Assembly: GCA_016191845.1 (NCBI GenBank)
Contig: JACPVF010000015.1
Coordinates: 124,001 to 188,000 of the forward strand
Reading direction: 5' to 3'
Source of the DNA: Chloroflexota bacterium
GTDB taxonomy: Bacteria; Chloroflexota; Anaerolineae; Anaerolineales; Villigracilaceae
DNA length: 64,000 nucleotides
Positions 7,455 to 15,372 of this stretch are shown one piece after another (the stretch's first letter is position 1; the number at the start of each line of letters is the position of its first letter). The notes under the pieces were generated by a model. That model saw nothing but the letters and a program-made list of their open reading frames with translations, did no database searches and was not told the origin of the DNA. The position numbers and the translations under genes are program-made.

Positions 7455-8501
7455 TTAGTCCGGGTTGGTAATGATCACCTTGAGCGCCTGCTCTTTCATC
7501 GCATTTCCAAATATGTCGTATGCAAACATCATTTGGTCCATATTAAAGTGGTGGGTGATCAATGCCTTTGGCTGGAGCTTTCCTGAAATCACGGTTCTTA
7601 AAAGCATGGAAGTGGTCGCAGTATCAACCAGACGGGTTGTAATTGTGATGTTTTGCGCCCAGAGTGTATTCAGATTCAATTGAACGGGTTTGCCATGTAC
7701 TCCGACGTTGGCAATATGCCCGCCGGCCGTGATGATAGTCTGGCAAATGTCGAAACTCGCTGGAATTCCAATGGCTTCGATGGCCACGTCTACGCCACGA
7801 TTGTCAGTCAGTGCCATGATTTTTTCAGCGGCATTGCCGAGATCATTGTGGATGGCCACCGTTGCCCCAAATTTCTTTGAAATCTCCAGCCGGTTGTCAT
7901 CGTTATCGACCATGATGATGACCGCCGGCGAATAGAACTGCGCTGTAAGTAGGATTGCCAACCCGATTGGGCCCGCCCCAATGATTGCCACTGTATCACC
8001 GGGTTTTATCTGCCCGTTCAACACGCCACATTCGAAGCCTGTTGGCAGGATGTCGCTCAACATCACCAGTGCCTCTTCGTCGGCCTTGTCCGGTATTGGA
8101 TACAGGCTGTTGTCCGCAAATGGGGTACGAACGTACTCAGCCTGGGTTCCGTCGATTAGATTTCCCAGAATCCAACCTCCGCCGTTTTCGCAGTGTGAGT
8201 ACATGCCCTTTTTACAATTGAGGCACCTTCCGCACGAACTTATGCACGAGATCAAGACATGGTCGCCCACGCTAAAATTGGAAACGCTTGCCCCCACCTG
8301 GTCTATAACACCCACACCTTCGTGCCCCAAGATCCGGCCATCTGTCACAGTTGGCACATCCCCTTTCAGAATATGCAAATCTGTCCCGCAAATGGTTGTC
8401 TTTGTGATCCTGACGATGGCATCTGTAGGTGCTTTGATTTTGGGTTTAGGCATATTTTCGAGGGCACGTTTGCCCGGGCCGTGATAGACGAGTGCCTTCA
8501 T
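7455..8501 (-). CDS. Zinc-dependent alcohol dehydrogenase (MDR family)
   Basis: 348 residues of the medium-chain dehydrogenase family. Catalytic zinc ligands are Cys38 (TTICGTDLH) and His60/Glu61 (GHEGVG). The structural zinc lobe is Cys90, Cys93, Cys96 and Cys104. The Rossmann motif IGAGPIG lies near residue 175 and ends in an acidic residue (MVDND), which suggests NAD rather than NADP. By family it oxidises or forms small alcohols; the substrate is unknown. It is followed by the convergent structured RNA element. Confidence 0.92.
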   Translation of the reverse strand: MKALVYHGPGKRALENMPKPKIKAPTDAIVRITKTTICGTDLHILKGDVPTVTDGRILGHEGVGVIDQVGASVSNFSVGDHVLISCISSCGRCLNCKKGMYSHCENGGGWILGNLIDGTQAEYVRTPFADNSLYPIPDKADEEALVMLSDILPTGFECGVLNGQIKPGDTVAIIGAGPIGLAILLTAQFYSPAVIIMVDNDDNRLEISKKFGATVAIHNDLGNAAEKIMALTDNRGVDVAIEAIGIPASFDICQTIITAGGHIANVGVHGKPVQLNLNTLWAQNITITTRLVDTATTSMLLRTVISGKLQPKALITHHFNMDQMMFAYDIFGNAMKEQALKVIITNPD

Positions 8502-8581
8502 GTTTTGTCTCCAGTTTATGATCGATTCACTATCTTCTTTGAGCTTGACATCAATGGATTGGGGTGATTTATTGCACCCGT

Positions 8582-9607
8582 CTAAGCACCGAAATTGCTA
8601 TTTGCAAAGAAGTCTTTTCTGAGTGATTCTGCCTCCGATGTCTTTGCAAACTGAAATGGGTGAGGACCATATATCGCTTGAGAATCTTCATCCCGGTGTT
8701 GAACAGGAAATAAAACCTCATTGAGGCAGTACGGATATGGCGGCACCCAGCTTTTCTGCGGGGCAATGAAATTGACGGGGTCAAAGTCGGTGTAGCGGTT
8801 TCTTTCATTCGTATTGATATGGAGGAAGCCTGAAACCTTGGTCAAATACCGAACCAAATCCATGGAAAGCACGATGAGCCGTTCCGGCGGCAGGGATTTG
8901 CCATTTTTCAGGGATTGCAGATCCTGCAACTGATCTGTAAATTGTCCCTGGGCAATCATAGCGATTACTCGACGATTGTTGGGGTCGATAATCACCTGCC
9001 GAACGATGCCCGAGATTCCATTAAGAAAAATGATCTCTCCACCTATGGTGGGCTGTAAATATGGCTGGTCTTGTAAAATCAATTTGCTTCCCCGAATGCA
9101 GATGCTGTTAATGACGCCACGAACATTGGGATTGTCAGAGGCACACTTTTCTGCCAGCAATCTCACCTTCACATCGCTGACCTTTCCGCTAATAAATACC
9201 ACCCCATGCGAAACGCCTGTGAAAAACTTGCAATTATCCATGTGTTCCAAGAACCCTAATGAGGTTGCCACTTCCGCTAAAAGGCGGTCATCCAGAATCA
9301 GATGACTGACAACGCCATGCAGGCCGGGGATGATTTGAAGCGCCTTTTCGGCCTGATGCTGGCTGGACATGCTGCTGATATGACCATACAGATGCGCAAA
9401 TCCACCAAGCACCTGTACATCGATGTGCGCATAATCCCTAGCTCTAAAGACAGAATCTGCCCATAATACGCGATCGATTTCATACGCTAGGGCTACATCT
9501 CCCGCGGAATTTTTGGCAGGATTCTTTTGCTCTTCCTCTGCTAGGCTTGAATTTTCGCATCTGAATAATACATCTGGATCGGTTCGTGGGGTTGGTAATG
9601 GGAGCAT
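8582..9607 (-). CDS. BON-domain protein with PRC-barrel-like segment
   Basis: 341 residues, no signal peptide. Two BON-like repeats are visible (VDVQVLGGFAHLYGHISSM...HQAEKALQIIPGLHGVVSHL, then HGVVFISGKVSDVKVRLLAEK...GVINSICIRG). A PRC-barrel-like stretch follows (GEIIFLNGISGIVRQVIIDPNNRRV). BON domains bind membranes or phospholipids and occur in osmotic-stress proteins. In this position it is probably a cytoplasmic stress protein, but the exact role is unknown. Confidence 0.75.
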   Translation of the reverse strand: MLPLPTPRTDPDVLFRCENSSLAEEEQKNPAKNSAGDVALAYEIDRVLWADSVFRARDYAHIDVQVLGGFAHLYGHISSMSSQHQAEKALQIIPGLHGVVSHLILDDRLLAEVATSLGFLEHMDNCKFFTGVSHGVVFISGKVSDVKVRLLAEKCASDNPNVRGVINSICIRGSKLILQDQPYLQPTIGGEIIFLNGISGIVRQVIIDPNNRRVIAMIAQGQFTDQLQDLQSLKNGKSLPPERLIVLSMDLVRYLTKVSGFLHINTNERNRYTDFDPVNFIAPQKSWVPPYPYCLNEVLFPVQHRDEDSQAIYGPHPFQFAKTSEAESLRKDFFANSNFGA

Positions 9608-9682
9608 GTATATATCCTCATTGGGGACCTGAAAAGAGAAGGCACCTTTTCGATTCTCCCTTGGTCACTGGGAGCGTTGAAA

Positions 9683-9832
9683 CTAGCGGTTCAATAAAAT
9701 GAAGACACCGGCCGCGATGGCAAGCAGCGCCAGGATGACGGACAGACCACCCATCGAGATGAATGCGGAAAGTCCTGTGAGAATAAGCCAGATGCCCAAC
9801 AACAGAAAACCCATGTTTCTATTGAATTTCAT
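9683..9832 (-). CDS. Small two-helix membrane protein
   Basis: 49 residues, MKFNRNMGFLLLGIWLILTG then LSAFISMGGLSVILALLAIA, ending LLNR. Two hydrophobic helices are joined by a short Ser/Gly turn. AAAGGAG is seven bases before the ATG at 9832. Promoter repeat copy 2 ends about 45 bp upstream. Function unknown; similar tiny membrane proteins are common in envelope-stress regulons. Confidence 0.65.
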   Translation of the reverse strand: MKFNRNMGFLLLGIWLILTGLSAFISMGGLSVILALLAIAAGVFILLNR

Positions 9833-9875
9833 GGTGATACTCCTTTCTTGTATTGGTAAAGAATCGGTCTCTCTT

Positions 9876-9944
9876 TATCCTACGATGAACACTCCCCAAC
9901 CGTATCCATCGCTAGGAGAGTGTGGTTCTCCGCCACTTGGGGGA
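9876..9944 (-). promoter_or_regulatory. Composite promoter/dyad repeat, copy 2
   Basis: Same geometry as copy 1. The minus strand reads the box CCCCCAAGTGGCGGAG (9926-9944), arms at 9915-9923 and 9889-9897 with one mismatch, a loop containing GATGGATA, 6 nt, then TAGGAT at 9882-9877. It faces the 49-residue membrane protein gene, giving a leader of about 40 nt. Confidence 0.6.
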
Positions 9945-10016
9945 GACGAATATGAAACTCTAAGAAAATACCATTGTCTGACCAGGCCGGTTTTTGGTTA
10001 CGGAGAACCTTAATGT

Positions 10017-11435
10017 TTATGTTAATTGCCGAAGATTTCCCAACGCGGCTTCAATTTCTTCGAGGGTAACCGCCTGTCCATCCGCAATGTGCTTAAGTGT
10101 GCCGTTTTTTACTTTTTCTACCGCAATGGCGTGAATCGTCAGGCCGCGCGCTGCCGCTTCCTTGACCAATTCCGTGCCCCGACTGTAGCCGATCAGCGGA
10201 TTTAGTGCAGTGACCACAATCGTGTTCTGAGCCAGCCAGCCTTCAGCCTTTGCTCGATTTGCAGTGATGCCACGGACCGCCCGTTCCGTGAATGCACGCA
10301 CCGCACCAATCGTGATCTGCATCATCTCGAAAAGATTGTAGGCAATGACCGGCATCATCACGTTCAATTCGAGTTGCCCCGCCTGGACCGCCAGAGCTAT
10401 CGTTGTATCACAACCGACCACTTGGAACATGACCATATCCAGCATTTCCGCCATAACCGGGTTAACCTTGCCGGGCATGATGCTGGAACCAGGCTGGACC
10501 GCCGGTAAACGGATTTCGTCCAGCCCTGTGGCGGGTCCCGAGGAAAGCAGACGAAAATCATTGGCAATGCGGATGAGGGTCAGGGCCAGAGTCCGTATCG
10601 AAGCTGAAAAGGCTGCTGCATCCGCCATCGATTGCATTGACTCGAATAAATTGTCCGACTCAAGCAGTTGGAGGCCGGTAATTTCAGCCAACTTTATTAT
10701 CATTCGATGATGATATTCGGGGTGGGCATTCAGCCCGGAGCCGACGGCGGTTCCGCCGGTCCCCAGCCGTCTCAAGCTCTCGCCTGCCTGACGGATCCGC
10801 TCCGCATCCCGCTCGACGGCCCTGGCATACGCGCCAAACTCCTGCCCCAGGCGTATCGGGACGGCATCCTGCAAGTGTGTCCGACCCGATTTGACGATGG
10901 TATCGAATTCGCCGGCTTTGATATTCAACGCGGAGGTCAGATCGTTTAGTATGCCGAGAAGCTCATCCAATCGCCATAGGCAGCCCAGACGAATGGCGGT
11001 CGGGATGGTGTCGTTGGTGGATTGGGCCATATTAACATGGTCATTTGGGTGAACACGGTATTCCCCCAAGGTTCCATGCAGGAGCTGGGTAGCGCGATTG
11101 GCGATGACTTCATTGGCATTCATGTGATGACTGGTACCCGCACCAGCCTGGAATGGATCGACTACAAATTGATCGTTCCACTTCCCATCGATCACTTCTT
11201 GCGCAGCCTGGACGATGGCAGCGGCCTTTTCCGCATCGAGCAGCCCCAGGTCCCGGTTGACTTCCGCGGCGGCTCTTTTGATCACGCCCATCGACCAAAT
11301 ATAAACCCACCGAGGCTTCAATCCGGAGATGGGAAAGTTTTCGACCGCGCGCTGGGTTTGCGCACCGTACAATGCATCTGTCGGGACAAGGACTTCACCG
11401 AGCGAGTCATGTTCTATCCTGAGGGGAAGGGTCAT
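10017..11435 (-). CDS. Class II fumarase/aspartase-family lyase
   Basis: 472 residues of the fumarase C/aspartate ammonia-lyase superfamily. Visible family motifs are SLGEVLVPTDALYGAQTQRA at the N-terminus, GRTHLQDAVPIRLGQEF in the middle and the signature GSSIMPGKVNPV. The protein therefore removes water or ammonia from a dicarboxylic acid to give fumarate. QTQRAVENFPISG favours fumarase, while AQSTNDTIPT is intermediate, so I leave the substrate open. Length is normal for both. It is a lone metabolic gene between small stress genes. Confidence 0.88.
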   Translation of the reverse strand: MTLPLRIEHDSLGEVLVPTDALYGAQTQRAVENFPISGLKPRWVYIWSMGVIKRAAAEVNRDLGLLDAEKAAAIVQAAQEVIDGKWNDQFVVDPFQAGAGTSHHMNANEVIANRATQLLHGTLGEYRVHPNDHVNMAQSTNDTIPTAIRLGCLWRLDELLGILNDLTSALNIKAGEFDTIVKSGRTHLQDAVPIRLGQEFGAYARAVERDAERIRQAGESLRRLGTGGTAVGSGLNAHPEYHHRMIIKLAEITGLQLLESDNLFESMQSMADAAAFSASIRTLALTLIRIANDFRLLSSGPATGLDEIRLPAVQPGSSIMPGKVNPVMAEMLDMVMFQVVGCDTTIALAVQAGQLELNVMMPVIAYNLFEMMQITIGAVRAFTERAVRGITANRAKAEGWLAQNTIVVTALNPLIGYSRGTELVKEAAARGLTIHAIAVEKVKNGTLKHIADGQAVTLEEIEAALGNLRQLT

Positions 11436-11663
11436 GTATTACTCCAAAAGAACGGACGAAAGGGAATTCAAATCAATTGTTGAATTGTTAATTTCAACAA
11501 TCTTGCCGCCCTCACCTCCCACCAATCCCAGCACCTTGAAAATTCATCGGGGTTTATTCTGGGTATTTGTGCTAGGGACATTTTAGTTCCTTTAATTTTC
11601 AAGAACGAAAGGATTGTCGTTTTAGAGTACCTAGATGGCTCCATCCTTCCTATGCGGCTTTAG

Positions 11664-11972
11664 TTACCTGCTCCAGTTGTGCTCGATGACGAGCACTTGA
11701 CCGCGCCTCGTCAAATCATCAGATTTTTTGCGCCCGTTTATGCTGATTTTGTTACGATCTGCGCGCAACTGCCTAATAGAGTCATCGACCATTTCGGCAG
11801 CGCGGTCGCGTAGTTCGAGACTTTTTTTCTGGATTTGTGTCCTGGTTCTTTTTCCAGATTGCGGTGCAAGCAATAGTATCGTAACGGTCCCGGCCAGACC
11901 ACCGATCAGTATTCCGGCTAAGATGCCGGCGATATTGATGATGGGATACTTGTGTTCTTGAGCTTCATTCAT
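11664..11972 (-). CDS. YtxH-domain protein
   Basis: 102 residues from MNEAQEHKYPI (an upstream ATG at 12023 would add 17 residues; neither has a clear ribosome site). One Gly-rich transmembrane helix (IAGILAGILIGGLAGTVTILL) is followed by LAPQSGKRTRTQIQKK, the YtxH hallmark, then a charged helix. YtxH proteins are membrane-anchored general stress proteins of unknown mechanism. Confidence 0.8.
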   Translation of the reverse strand: MNEAQEHKYPIINIAGILAGILIGGLAGTVTILLLAPQSGKRTRTQIQKKSLELRDRAAEMVDDSIRQLRADRNKISINGRKKSDDLTRRGQVLVIEHNWSR

Positions 11973-12050
11973 CCTGGCGGATCCCTTTTCTGCTTCCATG
12001 CAGATATTTGCTGTGATTGTCATGTCCTCGACATGGGTGAAATTACCTGT

Positions 12051-12230
12051 TCAGGAATTTACCTTGTCATGCTGATCGTCAAGATAAAGACCTGCTTCCT
12101 TCTGTTCTTCTTCCGTCAACCAAATCAACCCGACCAACCACTTTTGAATATCATCCAAAATTTGCAGGCTTACCAACAAATGGACAGATGGTTGTGTATT
12201 TGATTCTGGGTGACGGAAAGAGTCTTTCAT
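12051..12230 (-). CDS. Small acidic helical protein, 59 aa
   Basis: Start MKDSFRHPESNTQPSVHLLV at 12230 with AGAGG upstream. The ATG is 14 bp after the stop of the YggT-family gene, so the two are probably coexpressed. An amphipathic helix (SLQILDDIQKWLVGLIWL) precedes an acidic tail (TEEEQKEAGLYLDD). No family recognised. Confidence 0.5.
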   Translation of the reverse strand: MKDSFRHPESNTQPSVHLLVSLQILDDIQKWLVGLIWLTEEEQKEAGLYLDDQHDKVNS

Positions 12231-12244
12231 TTTGCCTCTTTGTT

Positions 12245-12661
12245 CTATGGTGTGGTGTGATGGTCTTCGCTGGTGGTGGTTTCTGTGATAGCCACAACCG
12301 GACCATGCGGGCGGTAAAAGACCAGCCAGACCACTCTTTCCACGGCCCATGCAGTCAGGGCGTAGACCAACATTGCAAACAAGGAGGACAGTTCAAGCAC
12401 AAAGTTGCCGTACACCGGCGAGCCGATCAAGCCTGTAAAGGGGAACAGGAACAGATAAGTAACCCCATAGATGAGGGCAACGATCGGGCTGCTGGGGTTG
12501 GCTCCGACCAGCATCAACCCGATCCGAAGTGCGATCAGGGCTTCGAGGATACCGAATGCAAGCCAGATTAATTGGGTAGCTTTGAAACTGAAGATGCGTT
12601 GTTCCCGTTCAGGCTCGTTCTGTGATGTTCTAACTTCTGATACTCTATTGGCGTTTGACAT
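12245..12661 (-). CDS. YggT-family membrane protein
   Basis: 138 residues from MSNANRVSEVRTS; GAAGG lies five bases before the ATG at 12661. The segment FGILEALIALRIGLMLVGAN, then VYGNFVLELSSLFAMLVYAL, matches the YggT pattern of paired helices. A central pair of helices and a final one (AVERVVWLVF) give about four spans. YggT proteins are linked to osmotic or envelope stress and protein assembly. The inverted repeat at 12721-12772 lies in its leader. Confidence 0.7.
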   Translation of the reverse strand: MSNANRVSEVRTSQNEPEREQRIFSFKATQLIWLAFGILEALIALRIGLMLVGANPSSPIVALIYGVTYLFLFPFTGLIGSPVYGNFVLELSSLFAMLVYALTAWAVERVVWLVFYRPHGPVVAITETTTSEDHHTTP

Positions 12662-12720
12662 TTCAACCTTCTTTTCGATCAGGAGTCTGGACCTAGGGCC
12701 GCCTCCTTTATAAGCCTCGT

Positions 12721-12772
12721 AGGCCGGTTGTTCCACGCCACTCTCTAAAGAATAGGGTAGTTCAACCGGCCT
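12721..12772. repeat. 10-bp inverted repeat in YggT leader
   Basis: AGGCCGGTTG (12721-12730) and CAACCGGCCT (12763-12772) are a perfect 10-bp inverted repeat with a 32-nt loop, between the end of the GlsB gene and the YggT-family start. No T-tract follows, so it is more likely an operator or leader structure than a terminator. Confidence 0.5.
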
Positions 12773-12796
12773 GGGTGCGAGTTGGAGTATTGATGA

Positions 12797-13069
12797 TTAA
12801 GCCGAGCGGAAACGTCTCCCACGGAAGATATTGACAATCGCCAACAGGGCAATGGATCCGATCAGGGTGACTACCAAGGTCGGAATGGTAATAGCATCAT
12901 TGATTGTCCCGATTCCGACCATGGGACTGATGAAGTAGCCGGCCAGAAATGCGCCGATCACACCGACCACGATATCGAGCAGCAGACCCTGCTGAGAGTT
13001 CGTGCGCATGATACGGCTGGCAATGTAGCCAACAATCGCGCCAGCGATGAGGTAAATAATGAGGTTCAT
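12797..13069 (-). CDS. GlsB/YeaQ/YmgE-family stress membrane protein
   Basis: 90 residues from MNLIIYLIAGAIVGYIASRI, with AAAAGGAAAAG upstream of the ATG at 13069. Three hydrophobic spans and the Gly-rich motif LLLDIVVGVIGAFLAGYFI are typical of transglycosylase-associated (GlsB/YeaQ) proteins, which are induced by general stress. Located between CsbD and YggT genes, it belongs to the stress island. Confidence 0.85.
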   Translation of the reverse strand: MNLIIYLIAGAIVGYIASRIMRTNSQQGLLLDIVVGVIGAFLAGYFISPMVGIGTINDAITIPTLVVTLIGSIALLAIVNIFRGRRFRSA

Positions 13070-13148
13070 TTTTCTTTTCCTTTTGAATATGACTGATATA
13101 CGATCCAAGACGCATGCTGCAAAGGAGCAAGGGGCAGCATTACGGTGG

Positions 13149-13391
13149 TCATTTAACTACGGGAGTGGGCGCGGTTTTCCTGTTTAGGTTGGCCTCAAAT
13201 TCCGTGACGCGCTTATTGATCTCATCGGTTGCGCGCTCACGGGTATAGCCATACTTTTCCTGAAGCAGGCCGGCAAGAACTTCGATCTTGCCAGCCGCGC
13301 GGTCCAGGTCGTCGTCGGTGAGTTTGCCCCACCACGCCTTGGCCTCGCCGCGGATTTGTTTCCACTTGCCTTCGACAATATCCTTGTTCAT
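13149..13391 (-). CDS. CsbD-family stress protein
   Basis: 80 residues, MNKDIVEGKWKQIRGEAKAW then WGKLTDDDLDRAAGKIEVLA, the full CsbD signature. GGAGGATC lies before the ATG at 13391. CsbD proteins are small soluble helical proteins of the general stress response, controlled by sigma B in Bacillus. Function unproven. Confidence 0.92.
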   Translation of the reverse strand: MNKDIVEGKWKQIRGEAKAWWGKLTDDDLDRAAGKIEVLAGLLQEKYGYTRERATDEINKRVTEFEANLNRKTAPTPVVK

Positions 13392-13498
13392 GATTTTGAT
13401 CCTCCAGATCGTTTGAAAAGGCCATCCCATTTGTGCCGGCGCTCGGGACAGCCTTGGCGCGCCGGGTTTTGTGTCGCCCACTCAGTCGGGTGGCGTCA

Positions 13499-13867
13499 TC
13501 AAGGATGAAGACTTTTGGCTACGGCCCGCAAATGTTCGGCCACACGGTCTGGCGTCTCGCCTTTACTGATAAACGCGTCGGCGCCGATCGAGAGCGCAGC
13601 TTGATGACGGGCGTCCAGATGACTGATGAGGATGATGACCAGCGCAGCCGGGCATGCCTTTCGAAGCTGATCCAGCGCCGCGCCAGGGTCCTTGGGAAGC
13701 AGATTCCAATCGATCAGCAACATGTCTGTGCGCTTGACTGGCGCTTGTGCCAGCGTGGTCGCCCAGTCGGCTGCCTCTCCGACCACTTCCATCTTCAGGT
13801 CGAGGAGGACAAGGCGAAGGGCGAAACGTTCTTCAATCGTGGCATCGGCTAGATATACGCGGGTCAT
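13499..13867 (-). CDS. Stand-alone response regulator receiver protein
   Basis: 122 residues consisting only of a receiver-like domain: MTRVYLADATIEERFALRLV, the likely phosphoacceptor Asp in MLLIDWNLLP, and the conserved Lys in FISKGE. The first acidic pair is reduced to a single Asp (LADAT), so phosphorylation chemistry may be altered. There is no output domain, so it would act by protein contact. Its ATG lies only a few bases after the -10 of promoter repeat copy 3, implying a leaderless or very short-leader mRNA. Confidence 0.8.
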   Translation of the reverse strand: MTRVYLADATIEERFALRLVLLDLKMEVVGEAADWATTLAQAPVKRTDMLLIDWNLLPKDPGAALDQLRKACPAALVIILISHLDARHQAALSIGADAFISKGETPDRVAEHLRAVAKSLHP

Positions 13868-13873
13868 ACATTC

Positions 13874-13941
13874 ATCCTACAACAAACATTCCCTTGTCGC
13901 ATCCAACAACAGGGGAATGTTTCTATCCGCCACTTGGGGGA
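13874..13941 (-). promoter_or_regulatory. Composite promoter/dyad repeat, copy 3
   Basis: The box CCCCCAAGTGGCGGA (13926-13941 on the minus strand), arms ACATTCCC/GGGAATGT (13886-13893, 13913-13920), 6 nt and TAGGAT (13879-13874). The arms differ from copies 1 and 2 at paired positions, so pairing is kept. TAGGAT lies 4 nt before the TGT-ATG start region of the receiver gene, which fixes the repeat as upstream promoter DNA rather than a transcribed leader. Confidence 0.6.
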
Positions 13942-13988
13942 GAATTTCACATCGAATGTGGTTGACATTTGGATTAAGGGGAGGATGT

Positions 13989-14360
13989 CTACGACAAACC
14001 TGGCAAACATCCGATCGTTGTTTTGAGTGGTTTAGTGTTTTGTCGCAGTGTTCGGCGTTCCTGCACCTGCTGTTCTACCTCGTCCAGGACGCTGACCAGT
14101 GTGGAGTGAAACTGTTCGCCTTTTTCGGTGATGGTAACGTGGTCCAATCCCATATTGAGGGTGACTGTCACTTCATATATCGACTGCATGTGGGGAACTT
14201 TGGCAGGTTGCTTCAAATTAACCACCCCACTAACAATATCGTTGTGACCTTCCGCCAGTTTGTTGAGACGATCCACACAAAGGGTATAGTATTCGTTTCC
14301 ACTTTTTATGACTTCATCAATCTCGTTGTTGAACTCGATGGGAAGATTGCCTCTATCCAT
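13989..14360 (-). CDS. HPF/RaiA-like ribosome-associated protein (tentative)
   Basis: 123 residues, MDRGNLPIEFNNEIDEVIKS. The pattern (IEFNNE, a helix YYTLCVDRLNKLAEGHNDIV, the strand SGVVNLKQ, the strand IYEVTVTLNM, then helix FHSTLVSVLDEVEQQVQERR) follows the beta-alpha-beta-beta-beta-alpha order of ribosome hibernation factors. Identity is low and no single diagnostic residue is visible, so this is a fold-level guess. In a stress island a ribosome-silencing role would fit. Confidence 0.45.
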   Translation of the reverse strand: MDRGNLPIEFNNEIDEVIKSGNEYYTLCVDRLNKLAEGHNDIVSGVVNLKQPAKVPHMQSIYEVTVTLNMGLDHVTITEKGEQFHSTLVSVLDEVEQQVQERRTLRQNTKPLKTTIGCLPGLS

Positions 14361-14439
14361 CTTATATCTCCTGAATTCTCATGTGGCTTTTGAATTTTAT
14401 GGACGCCATCGTCATGTCGTTCCTGGAATTCCAGTTCCA

Positions 14440-14801
14440 TCAGGTTGCTTCGTAAAGTGTCTTATGGTAGCAGGACAGGCGCGCATGCTGATCATCACTC
14501 GCGCAAACAAGCCACCGCGCGTTTTGGGATTGCCCAGATGGGGCATACCCTTGCCATCGTCCGCTTTTTCGCCGCCACTGCTGGTATTGGGTGCGCGGTT
14601 CATCATATTTCCTGCGCTTTTTCGGGTCCGATAGAATCTGGTATGCGTCATTGAGCGTCTTGATTTTTTTCCCCGCTTCCTTGTTTCCCGGGTTTGGGTT
14701 CGGGTGGTGTTTGCGCGCGAACTGACGATCGGTTTCCTTGATAACCTTCTTATCGGTGGCTGGCGTACACCGAGGATTTCATAATAATCTTTGAATTCTA
14801 T
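14440..14801 (-). pseudogene. DnaJ J-domain pseudogene
   Basis: Reading from 14801 gives IEFKDYYEILGV, the usual start of a DnaJ/CbpA J-domain, but the first codon is ATA where ATG is expected. A one-base deletion after GGTGT (near 14767) then shifts frame to TPATDKKVIKETDRQFARKH, HPNPNPGNKEA and LNDAYQILSDPKKRRKYDE. The essential HPD motif is HPN. The frame ends at a stop near 14440. Lost start, frameshift and lost catalytic Asp together indicate decay rather than one sequencing error. Confidence 0.7.
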
Positions 14802-14812
14802 TGGGTGTCATC

Positions 14813-15298
14813 TTATTCAGTGTTTTTTCTGAGCCAATGTTTTTGTTTCCAGGCTTCCCCATATCTGGGCTCTGGCCAGTATTCTCCGGGAACAAAGTCT
14901 GAACATTCCACGGGATAAATGCGCCCACCTCGCTCGGGTTGCGACCATCCGAATTCGATCTCACGGTCACAGCTTGCACAATTCACATAAAATTCGTCTC
15001 CCTCCGTATCGTCCTCCTGTTCATAGGTTTCGTACTCTTCAGGTTCAGAATCGGAGTCATCTTCTGTAAACTCACCGAAGTCCCCACGTTCCACTCCCTC
15101 CTCCTCTTCTTCATCAGTTTCTATCTTTTCCTTGTAGATGAAGTGCCAGAGATGGTCAGCATCGAGTGGCCCCCATTCCTGCCAGCTTTCAGTGGCAGGC
15201 CCAGCCAGGACGGTCCACACGTGAGTGACGGTCAAGGAATGGCCGTTGCATGCTTTACAGGTAAATTCCCAGGGGCGATTATCTTTCATGGCATTCAT
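14813..15298 (-). CDS. Hypothetical protein with split zinc ribbon and acidic middle
   Basis: 161 residues. Cys14-x2-Cys17 near the N-terminus and Cys107-x2-Cys110 near the C-terminus could together bind one zinc. Residues ~60-100 are almost entirely Asp/Glu (TDEEEEEGVERGDFGEFTED) and probably form a flexible insert in the ribbon domain. No family recognised. It lies 11 bp upstream of the DnaJ remnant in the same direction, so it may once have formed a chaperone-related pair. Confidence 0.65.
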   Translation of the reverse strand: MNAMKDNRPWEFTCKACNGHSLTVTHVWTVLAGPATESWQEWGPLDADHLWHFIYKEKIETDEEEEEGVERGDFGEFTEDDSDSEPEEYETYEQEDDTEGDEFYVNCASCDREIEFGWSQPERGGRIYPVECSDFVPGEYWPEPRYGEAWKQKHWLRKNTE

Positions 15299-15372
15299 AG
15301 TATGTTCCTTCTCGTAACCAGACTAGACTGTCATACCGCAATCCAAGGTGGAGCATCGGCGTCAGTGGATCA

